The position numbers and the translations under genes were made by a program. A stretch of DNA of 64,000 bases from Candidatus Sulfotelmatobacter sp. (GTDB lineage: Bacteria; Acidobacteriota; Terriglobia; Terriglobales; Acidobacteriaceae), in the NCBI GenBank assembly GCA_036500765.1, contig DASYBM010000016.1, forward strand, positions 1 to 64,000. The letters are read 5' to 3'. This document shows, one piece after another, positions 17,401 through 26,161 of this stretch; positions within the stretch are counted from its first letter, which is position 1; every line of letters begins with the position of its first letter. The notes under the pieces are model-generated. The model had not been told where the DNA came from. It saw nothing but the letters and a program-made list of their open reading frames with translations, and made no database searches.

Positions 17401-18438
17401 ATGCTTTGGAAGGGTTTTCAAAAACCGAAACGCCTCGCCACCGACACCTCCAGCCTCACCGACAAGTACGGCATGTTCTGGGCGCAGCCCTTCGAGCGCG
17501 GCTTTGGCACCACCGTGGGCAACGCCCTGCGGCGCGTGCTGCTGAGCTCGATTGAAGGCGCGGCCGTCACCGCCGTGAAGATGGAAGGCGTGCTGCACGA
17601 ATTTCAGTCGATCCCCGGTGTAGTCGAGGACGCGACCGACATCATCCTCAACCTGAAGCAGATTCCGTTCAAGCTTTCGGGCGACGCGCCCAAGGCGATC
17701 TATCTGCGCGCGGATCAGCCCGGAGTCGTGACCAGCGGCATGATCGAAGCCGACGGTGACGTCGAGGTTCTCGACAAAGACGTCTACATCGCCACTGTCA
17801 GCGAAGGCGGCAAGCTCGACATGGAGATGCGCCTGAAGCGCGGACGCGGCTACACCTCCGCCGATAAGAATTTCGACGAGGATCTGGGCATCGGCTTCAT
17901 CCCGATCGACTCCGTTCACTCGCCAGTGCGCAAGTGCAATTACACCGTCGAAGCCGCGCGTCTCGGCCAGATTACCGACTACGACAAGCTGACTCTCGAA
18001 GTGTGGACCAACGGCTCCATCACGCCCGCCGACTCGCTCGGCCTCGCCGCGAAGCTGCTGAAGGACCACATGAACATCTTCATCAACTTCGAAGAAGAAA
18101 TCGAAACCGGCACGTCGTCGTCCGACGATCGCAAGCCCGAGATTCACAACGAGAACCTGAACCGCTCCGTGGAAGAGCTCGAGCTTTCGGTGCGAAGCTA
18201 CAACTGCCTGAAGAATGCGAACATCCAGACCATCGGCGAACTCGTGCAGAAGACCGAATCCGAAATGCTGAAGACCAAGAATTTCGGCCGCAAGTCACTG
18301 AACGAGATCAAAGAGATTCTTTCCTCTATGGGTTTGAGCCTGGGCATGAAGATCGACGAGCACGGCAACGCCGTACCCGGGCCCACGTCGAACCTGGTCC
18401 TTCCGGCATCCGCCTACGGGCCGGACGATCAGCTGTAA
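17401..18438 (+). CDS. rpoA: DNA-directed RNA polymerase subunit alpha
   Basis: The alpha dimer nucleates RNA polymerase assembly, and its C-terminal domain contacts UP elements and activators. It is 345 residues. The NTD has [20 protein letters not shown] near residue 31 and the CTD has [20 protein letters not shown] and [25 protein letters not shown] precedes the ATG. The tail after the CTD is slightly longer than in E. coli. Confidence 0.98.
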   Translation: MLWKGFQKPKRLATDTSSLTDKYGMFWAQPFERGFGTTVGNALRRVLLSSIEGAAVTAVKMEGVLHEFQSIPGVVEDATDIILNLKQIPFKLSGDAPKAIYLRADQPGVVTSGMIEADGDVEVLDKDVYIATVSEGGKLDMEMRLKRGRGYTSADKNFDEDLGIGFIPIDSVHSPVRKCNYTVEAARLGQITDYDKLTLEVWTNGSITPADSLGLAAKLLKDHMNIFINFEEEIETGTSSSDDRKPEIHNENLNRSVEELELSVRSYNCLKNANIQTIGELVQKTESEMLKTKNFGRKSLNEIKEILSSMGLSLGMKIDEHGNAVPGPTSNLVLPASAYGPDDQL

Positions 18439-18439
18439 G

Positions 18440-18610
18440 AAGCAAAGTTGCAAGGTTTCAGAGTTGCAAGGTTTCAAGGAATTCGTGGGCTAAAGGTTCT
18501 GGGAAGGGCACGGCTTTAGCCGTGCCGCCCGGAGCAACAAACGATTCGCGGCTTTAGCCGCTGCGGTTTGTTTTTGAGCTAAAAGCTAGAAGCTAAGAGC
18601 TAGAAGCTGA
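18440..18610. repeat. Compound repeat block, rpoA-rplQ gap
   Basis: Four elements follow each other: GTTGCAAG/GTTTCAGA 8-nt units (18444-18481), a palindrome around GGGCACGGCTTTAGCCGTGC (18504-18526), a second palindrome around GCGGCTTTAGCCGC (18548-18562) and AGCTAGA/AGCTAAG units (18578-18610) ending 10 nt before the rplQ ATG. The CGGCTTTxGCCG palindrome recurs near 37300. Confidence 0.8.
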
Positions 18611-18619
18611 GGTTTCCCC

Positions 18620-19123
18620 ATGCGTCACGGAAAAGCAGGATACAAACTCGGACGGAACACATCGCACCGGCGCTCGCTGCTGCGCAACCTGGTCACATCC
18701 GTGATCGTGGAAGAGCGCATCGAGACCACCGTTCCCAAAGCGAAAGCGGCGAAGCCGATCGTCGAGAAGATGATCACGTTGGGCAAACGCGGCGATCTCG
18801 CCGCCCGCCGCCTGGCCGCTTCCTATCTGATGACCGATGAGGCCGTCGTGAAGTTATTCGACACCGTCGGGCCTCGCTTCGGCGATCGCCAGGGCGGCTA
18901 CACCCGCATCATCCGCACCGCCTGGAACAAAGGCGACGGCGCCGACAAAGCCTTCCTCGAACTGCTCGGGAGCGAGAAAATCCTCGACGAGAAAAAAGAG
19001 AAGCGCGCCGAAGCCCGCGCCAAGAAAGCCGCCGAAACCAAGAAAGCCATGGAAGAAGCGGAAGCGCAAGCCCAGGCCGAACAAGAATCCGCCGTCGCCG
19101 AGAGCGGCGACAAGAAAGAATAA
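18620..19123 (+). CDS. rplQ: 50S ribosomal protein L17
   Basis: L17 is at the peptide exit side of the large subunit. It starts [20 protein letters not shown], the family signature, and has [20 protein letters not shown] near residue 84. At 167 residues it is about 45 longer than usual. The C-terminal extension is Ala/Glu/Lys-rich, probably helical ([18 protein letters not shown]). It is the last gene before the terminator. Confidence 0.96.
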   Translation: MRHGKAGYKLGRNTSHRRSLLRNLVTSVIVEERIETTVPKAKAAKPIVEKMITLGKRGDLAARRLAASYLMTDEAVVKLFDTVGPRFGDRQGGYTRIIRTAWNKGDGADKAFLELLGSEKILDEKKEKRAEARAKKAAETKKAMEEAEAQAQAEQESAVAESGDKKE

Positions 19124-19144
19124 GTTTCCCTCAAGTGCGAACCA

Positions 19145-19176
19145 AGGCACGGCACTGCGCCGTGCCTTTTTCTTTG
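19145..19176 (+). terminator. Intrinsic terminator of the ribosomal superoperon
   Basis: A 9-bp perfect stem, AGGCACGGC with GCCGTGCCT, closes on a 5-nt loop and runs straight into TTTTTCTTT. It lies 22 nt after the rplQ stop. Confidence 0.9.
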
Positions 19177-19304
19177 TACTTCCGGCGCAAACTTTCTGAT
19201 TGTTCAGGTGAAGAGCGGATTCCTCGGCCCCACTCGTACATGTACGTCTGCGCTTCCCACTGGTAATCTTCCCTCGCCTTCGACATTTCCCTAGACTTCC
19301 TGCA

Positions 19305-19802
19305 ATGGCTTTCACTCGCACGCAAATCGGCATCGCCGTCGGCGCCGGAGTTCTTCTCGTGGGCGTGTTCGTCGGCTACCTGTGGTGGCTGAGCAATCAG
19401 GGACCGGTGCTGGCGCGGTCGGACGATCACGATCCGCTGACCGGACTGCCGGTCAGCATCAAGATGAATCCGCTGCGCGACCGCTCCACCGAGAAGGCTG
19501 CGAACAAATTTCTGCGCGAGATTCGTGACGGCCACTGCGACGATCTGCTTTCGAAGTGGGAACACGACTACCACAAGAAATACGCGCACTACATCTGCAA
19601 CTCCGAAGCGCAGCACCCGCTGCTCTCGTGGGAACTGGTCGATTGGGAAGATGCGCCGCCGCTGGTGATTCTCCACTATCGCGGCAAACGCCCCAGCAAC
19701 GCTGGGCCGGAGCAATCTGGGATCGATCAGGATCTGTTCACGCTTACTCTCGCGAACAAGGGTGGCGATTGGAACGTGACGAAGTACGACGCGATGTATT
19801 AG
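19305..19802 (+). CDS. Membrane-anchored hypothetical protein
   Basis: I do not recognise this 165-residue protein. Residues 8-30 form one hydrophobic helix (GIAVGAGVLLVGVFVGYLWW) after a short N-terminus, which suggests a single-pass protein with the rest outside the cytoplasm. The remaining 130 residues look like a compact soluble domain with two cysteines (GHCDDLL and YICNSEA) that could pair. It stands alone between the L17 terminator and the MFS gene. The ATG has no strong ribosome-binding site. Codon use resembles its neighbours, so it is probably a real gene. Confidence 0.75.
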   Translation: MAFTRTQIGIAVGAGVLLVGVFVGYLWWLSNQGPVLARSDDHDPLTGLPVSIKMNPLRDRSTEKAANKFLREIRDGHCDDLLSKWEHDYHKKYAHYICNSEAQHPLLSWELVDWEDAPPLVILHYRGKRPSNAGPEQSGIDQDLFTLTLANKGGDWNVTKYDAMY

Positions 19803-19803
19803 A

Positions 19804-19829
19804 GCGTCGTCAGTCGTCAGTCGTTGGTC
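19804..19829. repeat. GTCGTYG tract after the hypothetical gene
   Basis: Single-arm tract of GTCGTCA/GTCGTTG units directly after the stop codon, as in the ribosomal gaps. Confidence 0.65.
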
Positions 19830-19902
19830 TCTGTTTCTCTCCCGGCTATTTCATTCCCTCACTTTTCTCCGTGCCTCGGTGACTCCGTGGTAAAACTTTC
19901 CT

Positions 19903-21129
19903 ATGCCTGCTAGCTTGCCTGAACCTCAACCATCCGCTGCGCGCAATATCTACGCCTTCGGAATCACCTCGTTCCTGAACGACACGGCCACCGAGATGGC
20001 GTACTGGGTGCTGCCGGCATTTCTGATCTCCCTGGGCGCGGGGCCGGCGCAGTTGGGATTGATCGAGGGACTAGCGGAAAGCGTCGCGTCGTTCGCCAAG
20101 CTGTTCTCGGGATATTTGACCGACCGCATCGAGCGCCGCAAGCCGCTGGTGGTCGCGGGATATTTCGTGGCCAATGCAGTGAAGCCGCTGCTGGCCGTGG
20201 CCGGCGCGTGGTGGCACATTTTATTGATTCGCTTCACCGATCGCCTCGCCAAGGGAGTGCGTGGAGCGCCCCGCGATGTGATGGTAGCCGAGTCCGTGCC
20301 GAAGGAGCGACTCGGATCGGCCTACGGCCTCATCCAGTCGATGGACTCCGCTGGTGCGATCGCCGGGCCGCTGGCGGCCCTAGTGCTGCTTGCGCGCTTT
20401 GGAATCCGAAGCGTTTTTTGGGCGGCTGCGGTTCCGGGCGCGCTATGCGTAATGGTGGCGCTGTTCGGCATCCGCGAAACTCAAGGTCGCAAAGAAAGAC
20501 CCACCGCGGAGAAATCCGGCCTTGCGCCCGCTAAGAAGTCCGATACTCCCGCTTTAACTCCGGGCACGCTGCCTAATTCCTTCTACATGGTGTTGATCGC
20601 AGTGACTCTGTTCTCGCTGGGAAACTCGAGTGATATGTTCTTGGTGATGCGGGCGCAGAACGTCGGGATTCCGGTGGCGCTGGCGCCGCTGCTGGGGCTG
20701 GTCTTTAATCTCACGTACACTCTGGGCTCGTGGCCGGCCGGCTGGTTCAGCGACCATTTTTCTCGGCGCTGGATTGCCGCGGCCGGATACTTTATTTTCG
20801 CCGGAGTTTATTACGCCTTTGGGCGCGCGCCGTCGACGCTGGCCATCTGGATCACGATGGCGGTCTACGGCTTGTACTACGCCTTAACGCAGCCAGTGCT
20901 GAAAGCTTTGGTCGTAGAGACCGTCGGCCAAAATGTGCGCGGCCGCGCGCTTGGCGTTTATTTTTTCGTGACCAGCGTGGCGACTTTGGCCGCGAGTTTA
21001 ATTACTGGGCAATTGTGGAACCATTACGGCGCGAGCATCCCCTTCTATTTCTCCGCGGGACTCGCGGCTGTATCGGCGATTCTGCTCTTGATCGCGCCCA
21101 GCGGAGCGGCGAAACGCGCGGCGACATAA
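19903..21129 (+). CDS. Major facilitator superfamily transporter
   Basis: A 408-residue inner-membrane transporter with about twelve hydrophobic segments in two halves. The loop after the second segment has GYLTDRIERRKPL, the MFS motif A (G-x3-D-R-x-x-R-R/K), and GWFSDHFSRRW repeats it in the second half. RLAKGVRGAPRDVMVAESVP resembles a subgroup of MFS proteins common in acidobacteria and Chloroflexi with unknown substrate. It converges on the VanZ-like gene with 5 nt between stop codons. The direction of transport and the substrate cannot be told from sequence. Confidence 0.9.
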   Translation: MPASLPEPQPSAARNIYAFGITSFLNDTATEMAYWVLPAFLISLGAGPAQLGLIEGLAESVASFAKLFSGYLTDRIERRKPLVVAGYFVANAVKPLLAVAGAWWHILLIRFTDRLAKGVRGAPRDVMVAESVPKERLGSAYGLIQSMDSAGAIAGPLAALVLLARFGIRSVFWAAAVPGALCVMVALFGIRETQGRKERPTAEKSGLAPAKKSDTPALTPGTLPNSFYMVLIAVTLFSLGNSSDMFLVMRAQNVGIPVALAPLLGLVFNLTYTLGSWPAGWFSDHFSRRWIAAAGYFIFAGVYYAFGRAPSTLAIWITMAVYGLYYALTQPVLKALVVETVGQNVRGRALGVYFFVTSVATLAASLITGQLWNHYGASIPFYFSAGLAAVSAILLLIAPSGAAKRAAT

Positions 21130-21134
21130 GCTTT

Positions 21135-21587
21135 TCAGAACCACCTCATCCAAAGAAGCAGAACGATCTGCGCGCCGATTCCAGCGCAGGTATCGAGGAT
21201 AACGTCCCGCACCGTCCCGGTGCGAGTCGGGATATAACTCTGATGCCACTCGTCGAGGCTGGCGACCAGCGCGGTCCCCAGGACAGCGATGTTCGCCCAG
21301 CGGAAGGTCCACTTTGCATTTTCCACGACGGGCAAGGTTTCGCGCCAGGCGCGGAAGAGCAGAATGCTCAACAGGCCGTAGCCGAAGACGTGTCCTGCCT
21401 TGCGAAGCAGGAAATGCCAGGGCTCGAAACGGGCGCGAGTGACGCCAAACAAAAAGTGCAGCAGCGGGTAAAGGATGCGGCTCGTATTTTGCGCGGAGAG
21501 ATACGAAGTCGATTCAATGGCGATGACGATCAGCCAGAGAATCAGGGCGATCCATGCTTTCAGAGGATGGTGGCGGTCAGTGCTCAA
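21135..21587 (-). CDS. VanZ-like membrane protein
   Basis: VanZ-family proteins are small integral-membrane proteins; VanZ itself gives low-level teicoplanin resistance by an unclear route. The family signature is near the C-terminus: a DEWHQSYIPTRTGTVRDVIL segment between the last two membrane helices, and LLRKAGHVFGYGLLSILLFR in the middle. About four hydrophobic segments are visible. I use the TTG at 21587 (150 residues). The frame stays open to a TTG at 21659, but those extra codons are a dispersed palindromic repeat. It follows guaB on the same strand. Confidence 0.8.
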   Translation of the reverse strand: MSTDRHHPLKAWIALILWLIVIAIESTSYLSAQNTSRILYPLLHFLFGVTRARFEPWHFLLRKAGHVFGYGLLSILLFRAWRETLPVVENAKWTFRWANIAVLGTALVASLDEWHQSYIPTRTGTVRDVILDTCAGIGAQIVLLLWMRWF

Positions 21588-21613
21588 GCGGGTGGGGAAC
21601 TCAGCGAAATTCG

Positions 21614-21671
21614 TAGATCCGCGGGTGCGAGGGCGGGACGCCCTCGCGACAGCCGGCAAGCTGCCGGCGCT
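21614..21671. repeat. Palindromic repeat between guaB and the VanZ-like gene
   Basis: Two adjacent palindromes, GCGAGGGCGGGACGCCCTCGC (stem GCGAGGGCG/CGCCCTCGC) and AGCCGGCAAGCTGCCGGCGCT, followed by ACAC. The stems are strong but no T-run follows in either direction. Confidence 0.7.
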
Positions 21672-21698
21672 ACACGACCATGCAGCTTCGACGTTTTT

Positions 21699-23372
<1,674 letters not shown>

Positions 23373-23374
23373 TC

Positions 23375-23656
23375 ATGACAGCTAAACCTAAGAAAGCAAA
23401 GCGACGGAGGGCGCGGCCCAAGCCAACGATAATCCCCTGGCTGCATGCATCGGTTGAGGATGACCTGGTTTCCTTGGCGGATGAGGAGACGGACGCAGAG
23501 TCGCGCTGGAACCGTCCACGGAAGCGGAGGATCTCGTTGCGCGTGGACGCCGAAGTGGTGGACTGGTTCAAATCCAAAGGCCCGGGCTACCAGACGCGAA
23601 TTAACCGGATATTGAGAAGAGTGATGATGGAGGGTAAGGGGCGCACGGAAAGATAG
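23375..23656 (+). CDS. BrnA-like antitoxin/regulator (orphan)
   Basis: The C-terminal half (RISLRVDAEVVDWFKSKGPG then YQTRINRILRRVM, about residues 51-87) matches the BrnA family (COG3514), ribbon-helix-helix antitoxins that repress their own promoter and neutralise the RNase BrnT. The N-terminal 20 residues are unusually Lys/Arg-rich (KPKKAKRRRARPKP). BrnT normally sits directly upstream; here that position is the guaB promoter region and no BrnT-like frame exists nearby. It could be a solitary repressor or a stranded antitoxin. The palindrome at 23323 is a plausible binding site. Confidence 0.75.
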   Translation: MTAKPKKAKRRRARPKPTIIPWLHASVEDDLVSLADEETDAESRWNRPRKRRISLRVDAEVVDWFKSKGPGYQTRINRILRRVMMEGKGRTER

Positions 23657-23668
23657 GGGATCGACTCC

Positions 23669-23702
23669 CCCCACTCAAGCCAAAGGAGGGCTTGAGTGGG
23701 CC
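23669..23702. repeat. Strong hairpin after the BrnA-like gene
   Basis: CCCACTCAAGCC and GGCTTGAGTGGG form a 12-bp perfect stem around a 7-nt loop. No T-run follows, so termination would have to be Rho-assisted. It may instead be a dispersed palindrome. Confidence 0.65.
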
Positions 23703-23744
23703 ACCCGCGAACTTTAGAAATGGGCCGCCCGCCCCCGTCCGCTT

Positions 23745-23773
23745 TTGCCTTTTCCCCCGCACCCGCGTATATT
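23745..23773 (+). promoter_or_regulatory. Candidate promoter of the rimP-nusA-infB operon
   Basis: TTGCCT, a 17-nt spacer and TATATT. The -35 hexamer equals that of guaB. It would give a leader of about 128 nt before rimP. Confidence 0.45.
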
Positions 23774-23821
23774 AGGTAACTGAGAACTGTTGTGTACTAC
23801 CGGCATTTGGCGAAGCACACC

Positions 23822-23845
23822 AGTGGGCGCAAGCCCACTTTTTAG
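23822..23845 (+). terminator. Terminator-like hairpin in the rimP leader
   Basis: AGTGGGC and GCCCACT form a 7-bp stem on a GCAA tetraloop, followed by TTTTTAG. It lies between the candidate promoter and rimP, so it may be an attenuator. The following AGCCCTTCGGGTT could form a competing stem. An imperfect direct repeat of GTCAGTAAGATAT (23875-23900) precedes the ATG. Confidence 0.6.
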
Positions 23846-23907
23846 TTGGAGCCCTTCGGGTTGGTGCCGTCATTGTCAGTAAGATATGTCAGTAAGTTAT
23901 TGGCTAC

Positions 23908-24426
23908 ATGGCGCTTGACGTTGATCGTGTGCGGGAAATCGCGGACCGCGTAGCTCTCTCCAGCGGGCTCGAAGTGGTGGAAATCGAGATCCTGGGAGGA
24001 GGCAAGGCGCGCATGTTGCGGGTGTTTTTGGATAAGGCCTCGGCTGGCACCGATCCACTGGCCGGGGTCACGCATGAAGACTGCGCGAATTTCAGCCGCG
24101 AGTTTGGCACGATTCTCGATGTCGAAGATGTGATGCCGGGCTCGTACACCCTGGAAGTTTCGTCGCCGGGGTTGGATCGGAAGTTGATCAAGGCCGCCGA
24201 TTTTACGCGCTTCACTGGCAGCCGCGTAAAGTTGACCACGCGGCAACCGGTCGACAATAACCGGCACTTTGAAGGACGGCTGGAAAGTTTTTCGGACGGA
24301 CGCTTGACGCTGGATTTGAGCGTGGCCAGTCACAAGTCGCGCAAGAAGATGGGTGCGGCGGCGGGCGAGAAAATTGAAATCGATTTCGCCAATGTGGAGA
24401 AGGCGAATCTGGTTCCGGAGATCTAG
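23908..24426 (+). CDS. rimP: Ribosome maturation factor RimP
   Basis: RimP helps assemble the 30S subunit by assisting S12 and S19 incorporation. It is 172 residues. The N domain has VEIEILGGGKARMLRVFLDK and the signature VSSPGLDRKLIKAADFTRF sits near residue 88. The C-terminal Sm-like barrel carries the KLTTRQPVDNNRHFEGRLES region. Its place before nusA and infB is the classic operon. No clear ribosome-binding site precedes the ATG. Confidence 0.95.
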   Translation: MALDVDRVREIADRVALSSGLEVVEIEILGGGKARMLRVFLDKASAGTDPLAGVTHEDCANFSREFGTILDVEDVMPGSYTLEVSSPGLDRKLIKAADFTRFTGSRVKLTTRQPVDNNRHFEGRLESFSDGRLTLDLSVASHKSRKKMGAAAGEKIEIDFANVEKANLVPEI

Positions 24427-24540
24427 AAGGATTGAGTAATTTGGTATTTGAGTAATTTGGCAATTGAGAATCGGGCCACGGGCCAGTGCGTATGCTTTTG
24501 GTTTTCGATTACAAAATTACGAAATTACCAAATTCGGTTT
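24427..24540. repeat. Inverted AT-rich repeat, rimP-nusA gap
   Basis: Forward arm of AGTAATTTGGTATTTGAGTA-type 8-nt units (24432-24467) and reverse arm ATTACAAAATTACGAAATTA (24509 on) flank a 40-nt GC-rich spacer. It is the same unit family as 7374-7411 and ends 8 nt before the nusA ATG. Confidence 0.8.
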
Positions 24541-24547
24541 TTTCTTT

Positions 24548-26056
24548 ATGGCAAGCGAGCTCTACAACACGATCGACGCACTCAGCCGGGAAAAAGGAAT
24601 TGATCCGCAAATTGTAGTCAGCGCGGTGGAAGACGCCATTGTTATGGCCACGCGCAAGTACTACAAGTCGCAGGAAAACCTGCGGGCCAAGCTCGACAAG
24701 GACACCGGTAAGATCAATGCTTTCGCGGTCAAGGCTGTGGTGGAAACTCCGGAACAGGTCGAAGATCCGAATCTCCAGATCACGGTGGAAGACGCGCGCA
24801 AGGTCGATCCGGCGTTAGAGATCGGTGGCGAACTGCTGATTCCCAAGGTTACGGAAGGAATTTTAGGACGCATCGCGGCGCAACTCGCGAAGCAAGTGAT
24901 TTTCCAGAAGGTGCGCGAAGCCGAGCGCGACACCGTTTATAACGAATACATCGGGCGCGTCGGCGAAATCGTGAACGCGACTGTGAAGCGCGTCGAAGGG
25001 CCGGATGTAATTTTCGACATCGGCAAGGCCGAAGCCCGCATGCCGCGCAAAGAACAATCGCGGCTGGAATCGTTTGCCATCAGCGAGCGCGTACGGGTGG
25101 TAATCGCCCGCGTCGAGAGGGCTTCGAAAGGACCAGGGGTTGTGGTTTCGCGCGCCGCGCCGGAGTTGGTGCAGCACCTGTTTCAGACCGAAGTTCCGGA
25201 AATTTACGACGGCACCGTTGTGATCCGGGCCATCGCGCGCGAAGCCGGCGAGCGCACCAAGATCGCGGTCATGTCTAAGGACAAGGATGTGGATGCCGTG
25301 GGCGCGTGCGTTGGAATGAAGGGCATGCGCGTGCAGTCGATCATCCGCGAACTGCGCGGGGAGAAGATTGACATCATCGAGTATCACGAAGATGCTGTCA
25401 CTTTCGCTGAGAAGGCGCTGCAACCCGCGAAGGTGAGCCGGGTGACGATCGTCGACAGCGGCGACAAGCATCTTGAAGTAGTGGTCGACGATAGCCAGCT
25501 GTCTCTGGCGATTGGCAAAAAAGGACAGAATGTCCGCCTCGCGGCAAAGTTGCTCGGATGGAAGATCGACATCAAGAGCGAAGAAGAGAAGCGCCAGGAG
25601 GTCGAGCTCCAGATGGCCGCGATGGCGCCGCAAGCGACTACCCCGCTCGAGAACGTGACCGGATTGGGCGAAGGGTTGGTCGAGAAGCTGAGCGCCGCAG
25701 GCGTGACTACGGTCGAAGCGCTCGCCGATATGACGCCGGAGCAACTCGAAGCCATTGAGGGCATCGGACCGAAGACGGTGGAAAGAATCAGTCTCGCGGT
25801 GAATAATTATTTTGCAAGTCTCGAGGCCGGCGTGGCCGAAGCAGGAGTTGCCGCGGAGGGTGAAGCAGCCGCCGAGGATGTTGTCGCGGCGGAGCCCTCT
25901 GAAGTTCCGGTAGAAGGCGAGCAGACCGCGGTTCCTGAAACGACAGCGAAAACCGAAGGCACAGCAGAGACCGAAGGCACAGCAGAAGGAACCACTGCGT
26001 CAAGGAAGAACAACGAAGAGCACGAGCCGAACGCGGGCTCGGAAACAACTGAATAG
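24548..26056 (+). CDS. nusA: Transcription termination/antitermination factor NusA
   Basis: NusA binds RNA polymerase and modulates pausing, termination and antitermination. It is 502 residues from the ATG at 24548 (ASELYNTIDALSREKGIDPQ). An NTD (1-130), an S1 domain (about 135-200, GRVGEIVNATVKRVEGPDV), KH domains (GMKGMRVQSIIRELRG and IGKKGQNVRLAAKLLGW) and a helix-hairpin-helix region (GIGPKTVERI, near 415) can be traced. The final 75 residues are Ala/Glu/Thr-rich with repeated TEGTAE units. The usual ylxR gene between nusA and infB is absent. Confidence 0.97.
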   Translation: MASELYNTIDALSREKGIDPQIVVSAVEDAIVMATRKYYKSQENLRAKLDKDTGKINAFAVKAVVETPEQVEDPNLQITVEDARKVDPALEIGGELLIPKVTEGILGRIAAQLAKQVIFQKVREAERDTVYNEYIGRVGEIVNATVKRVEGPDVIFDIGKAEARMPRKEQSRLESFAISERVRVVIARVERASKGPGVVVSRAAPELVQHLFQTEVPEIYDGTVVIRAIAREAGERTKIAVMSKDKDVDAVGACVGMKGMRVQSIIRELRGEKIDIIEYHEDAVTFAEKALQPAKVSRVTIVDSGDKHLEVVVDDSQLSLAIGKKGQNVRLAAKLLGWKIDIKSEEEKRQEVELQMAAMAPQATTPLENVTGLGEGLVEKLSAAGVTTVEALADMTPEQLEAIEGIGPKTVERISLAVNNYFASLEAGVAEAGVAAEGEAAAEDVVAAEPSEVPVEGEQTAVPETTAKTEGTAETEGTAEGTTASRKNNEEHEPNAGSETTE

Positions 26057-26161
26057 GCGATGACTCGCGTGCAAATCTTCAATCGCGTGCGAGTGCAGAA
26101 TGTTGACTCCGTGAGGGCTGCAATGAAGACCTAACACAACGCGGAGTTCAAGAAAGGCCGG

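Noticed and set aside
23669-23702. Hairpin as the intrinsic terminator of the BrnA-like gene
   Set aside because: The 12-bp stem is strong but no T-run follows; the hairpin at 23822 is the better terminator.
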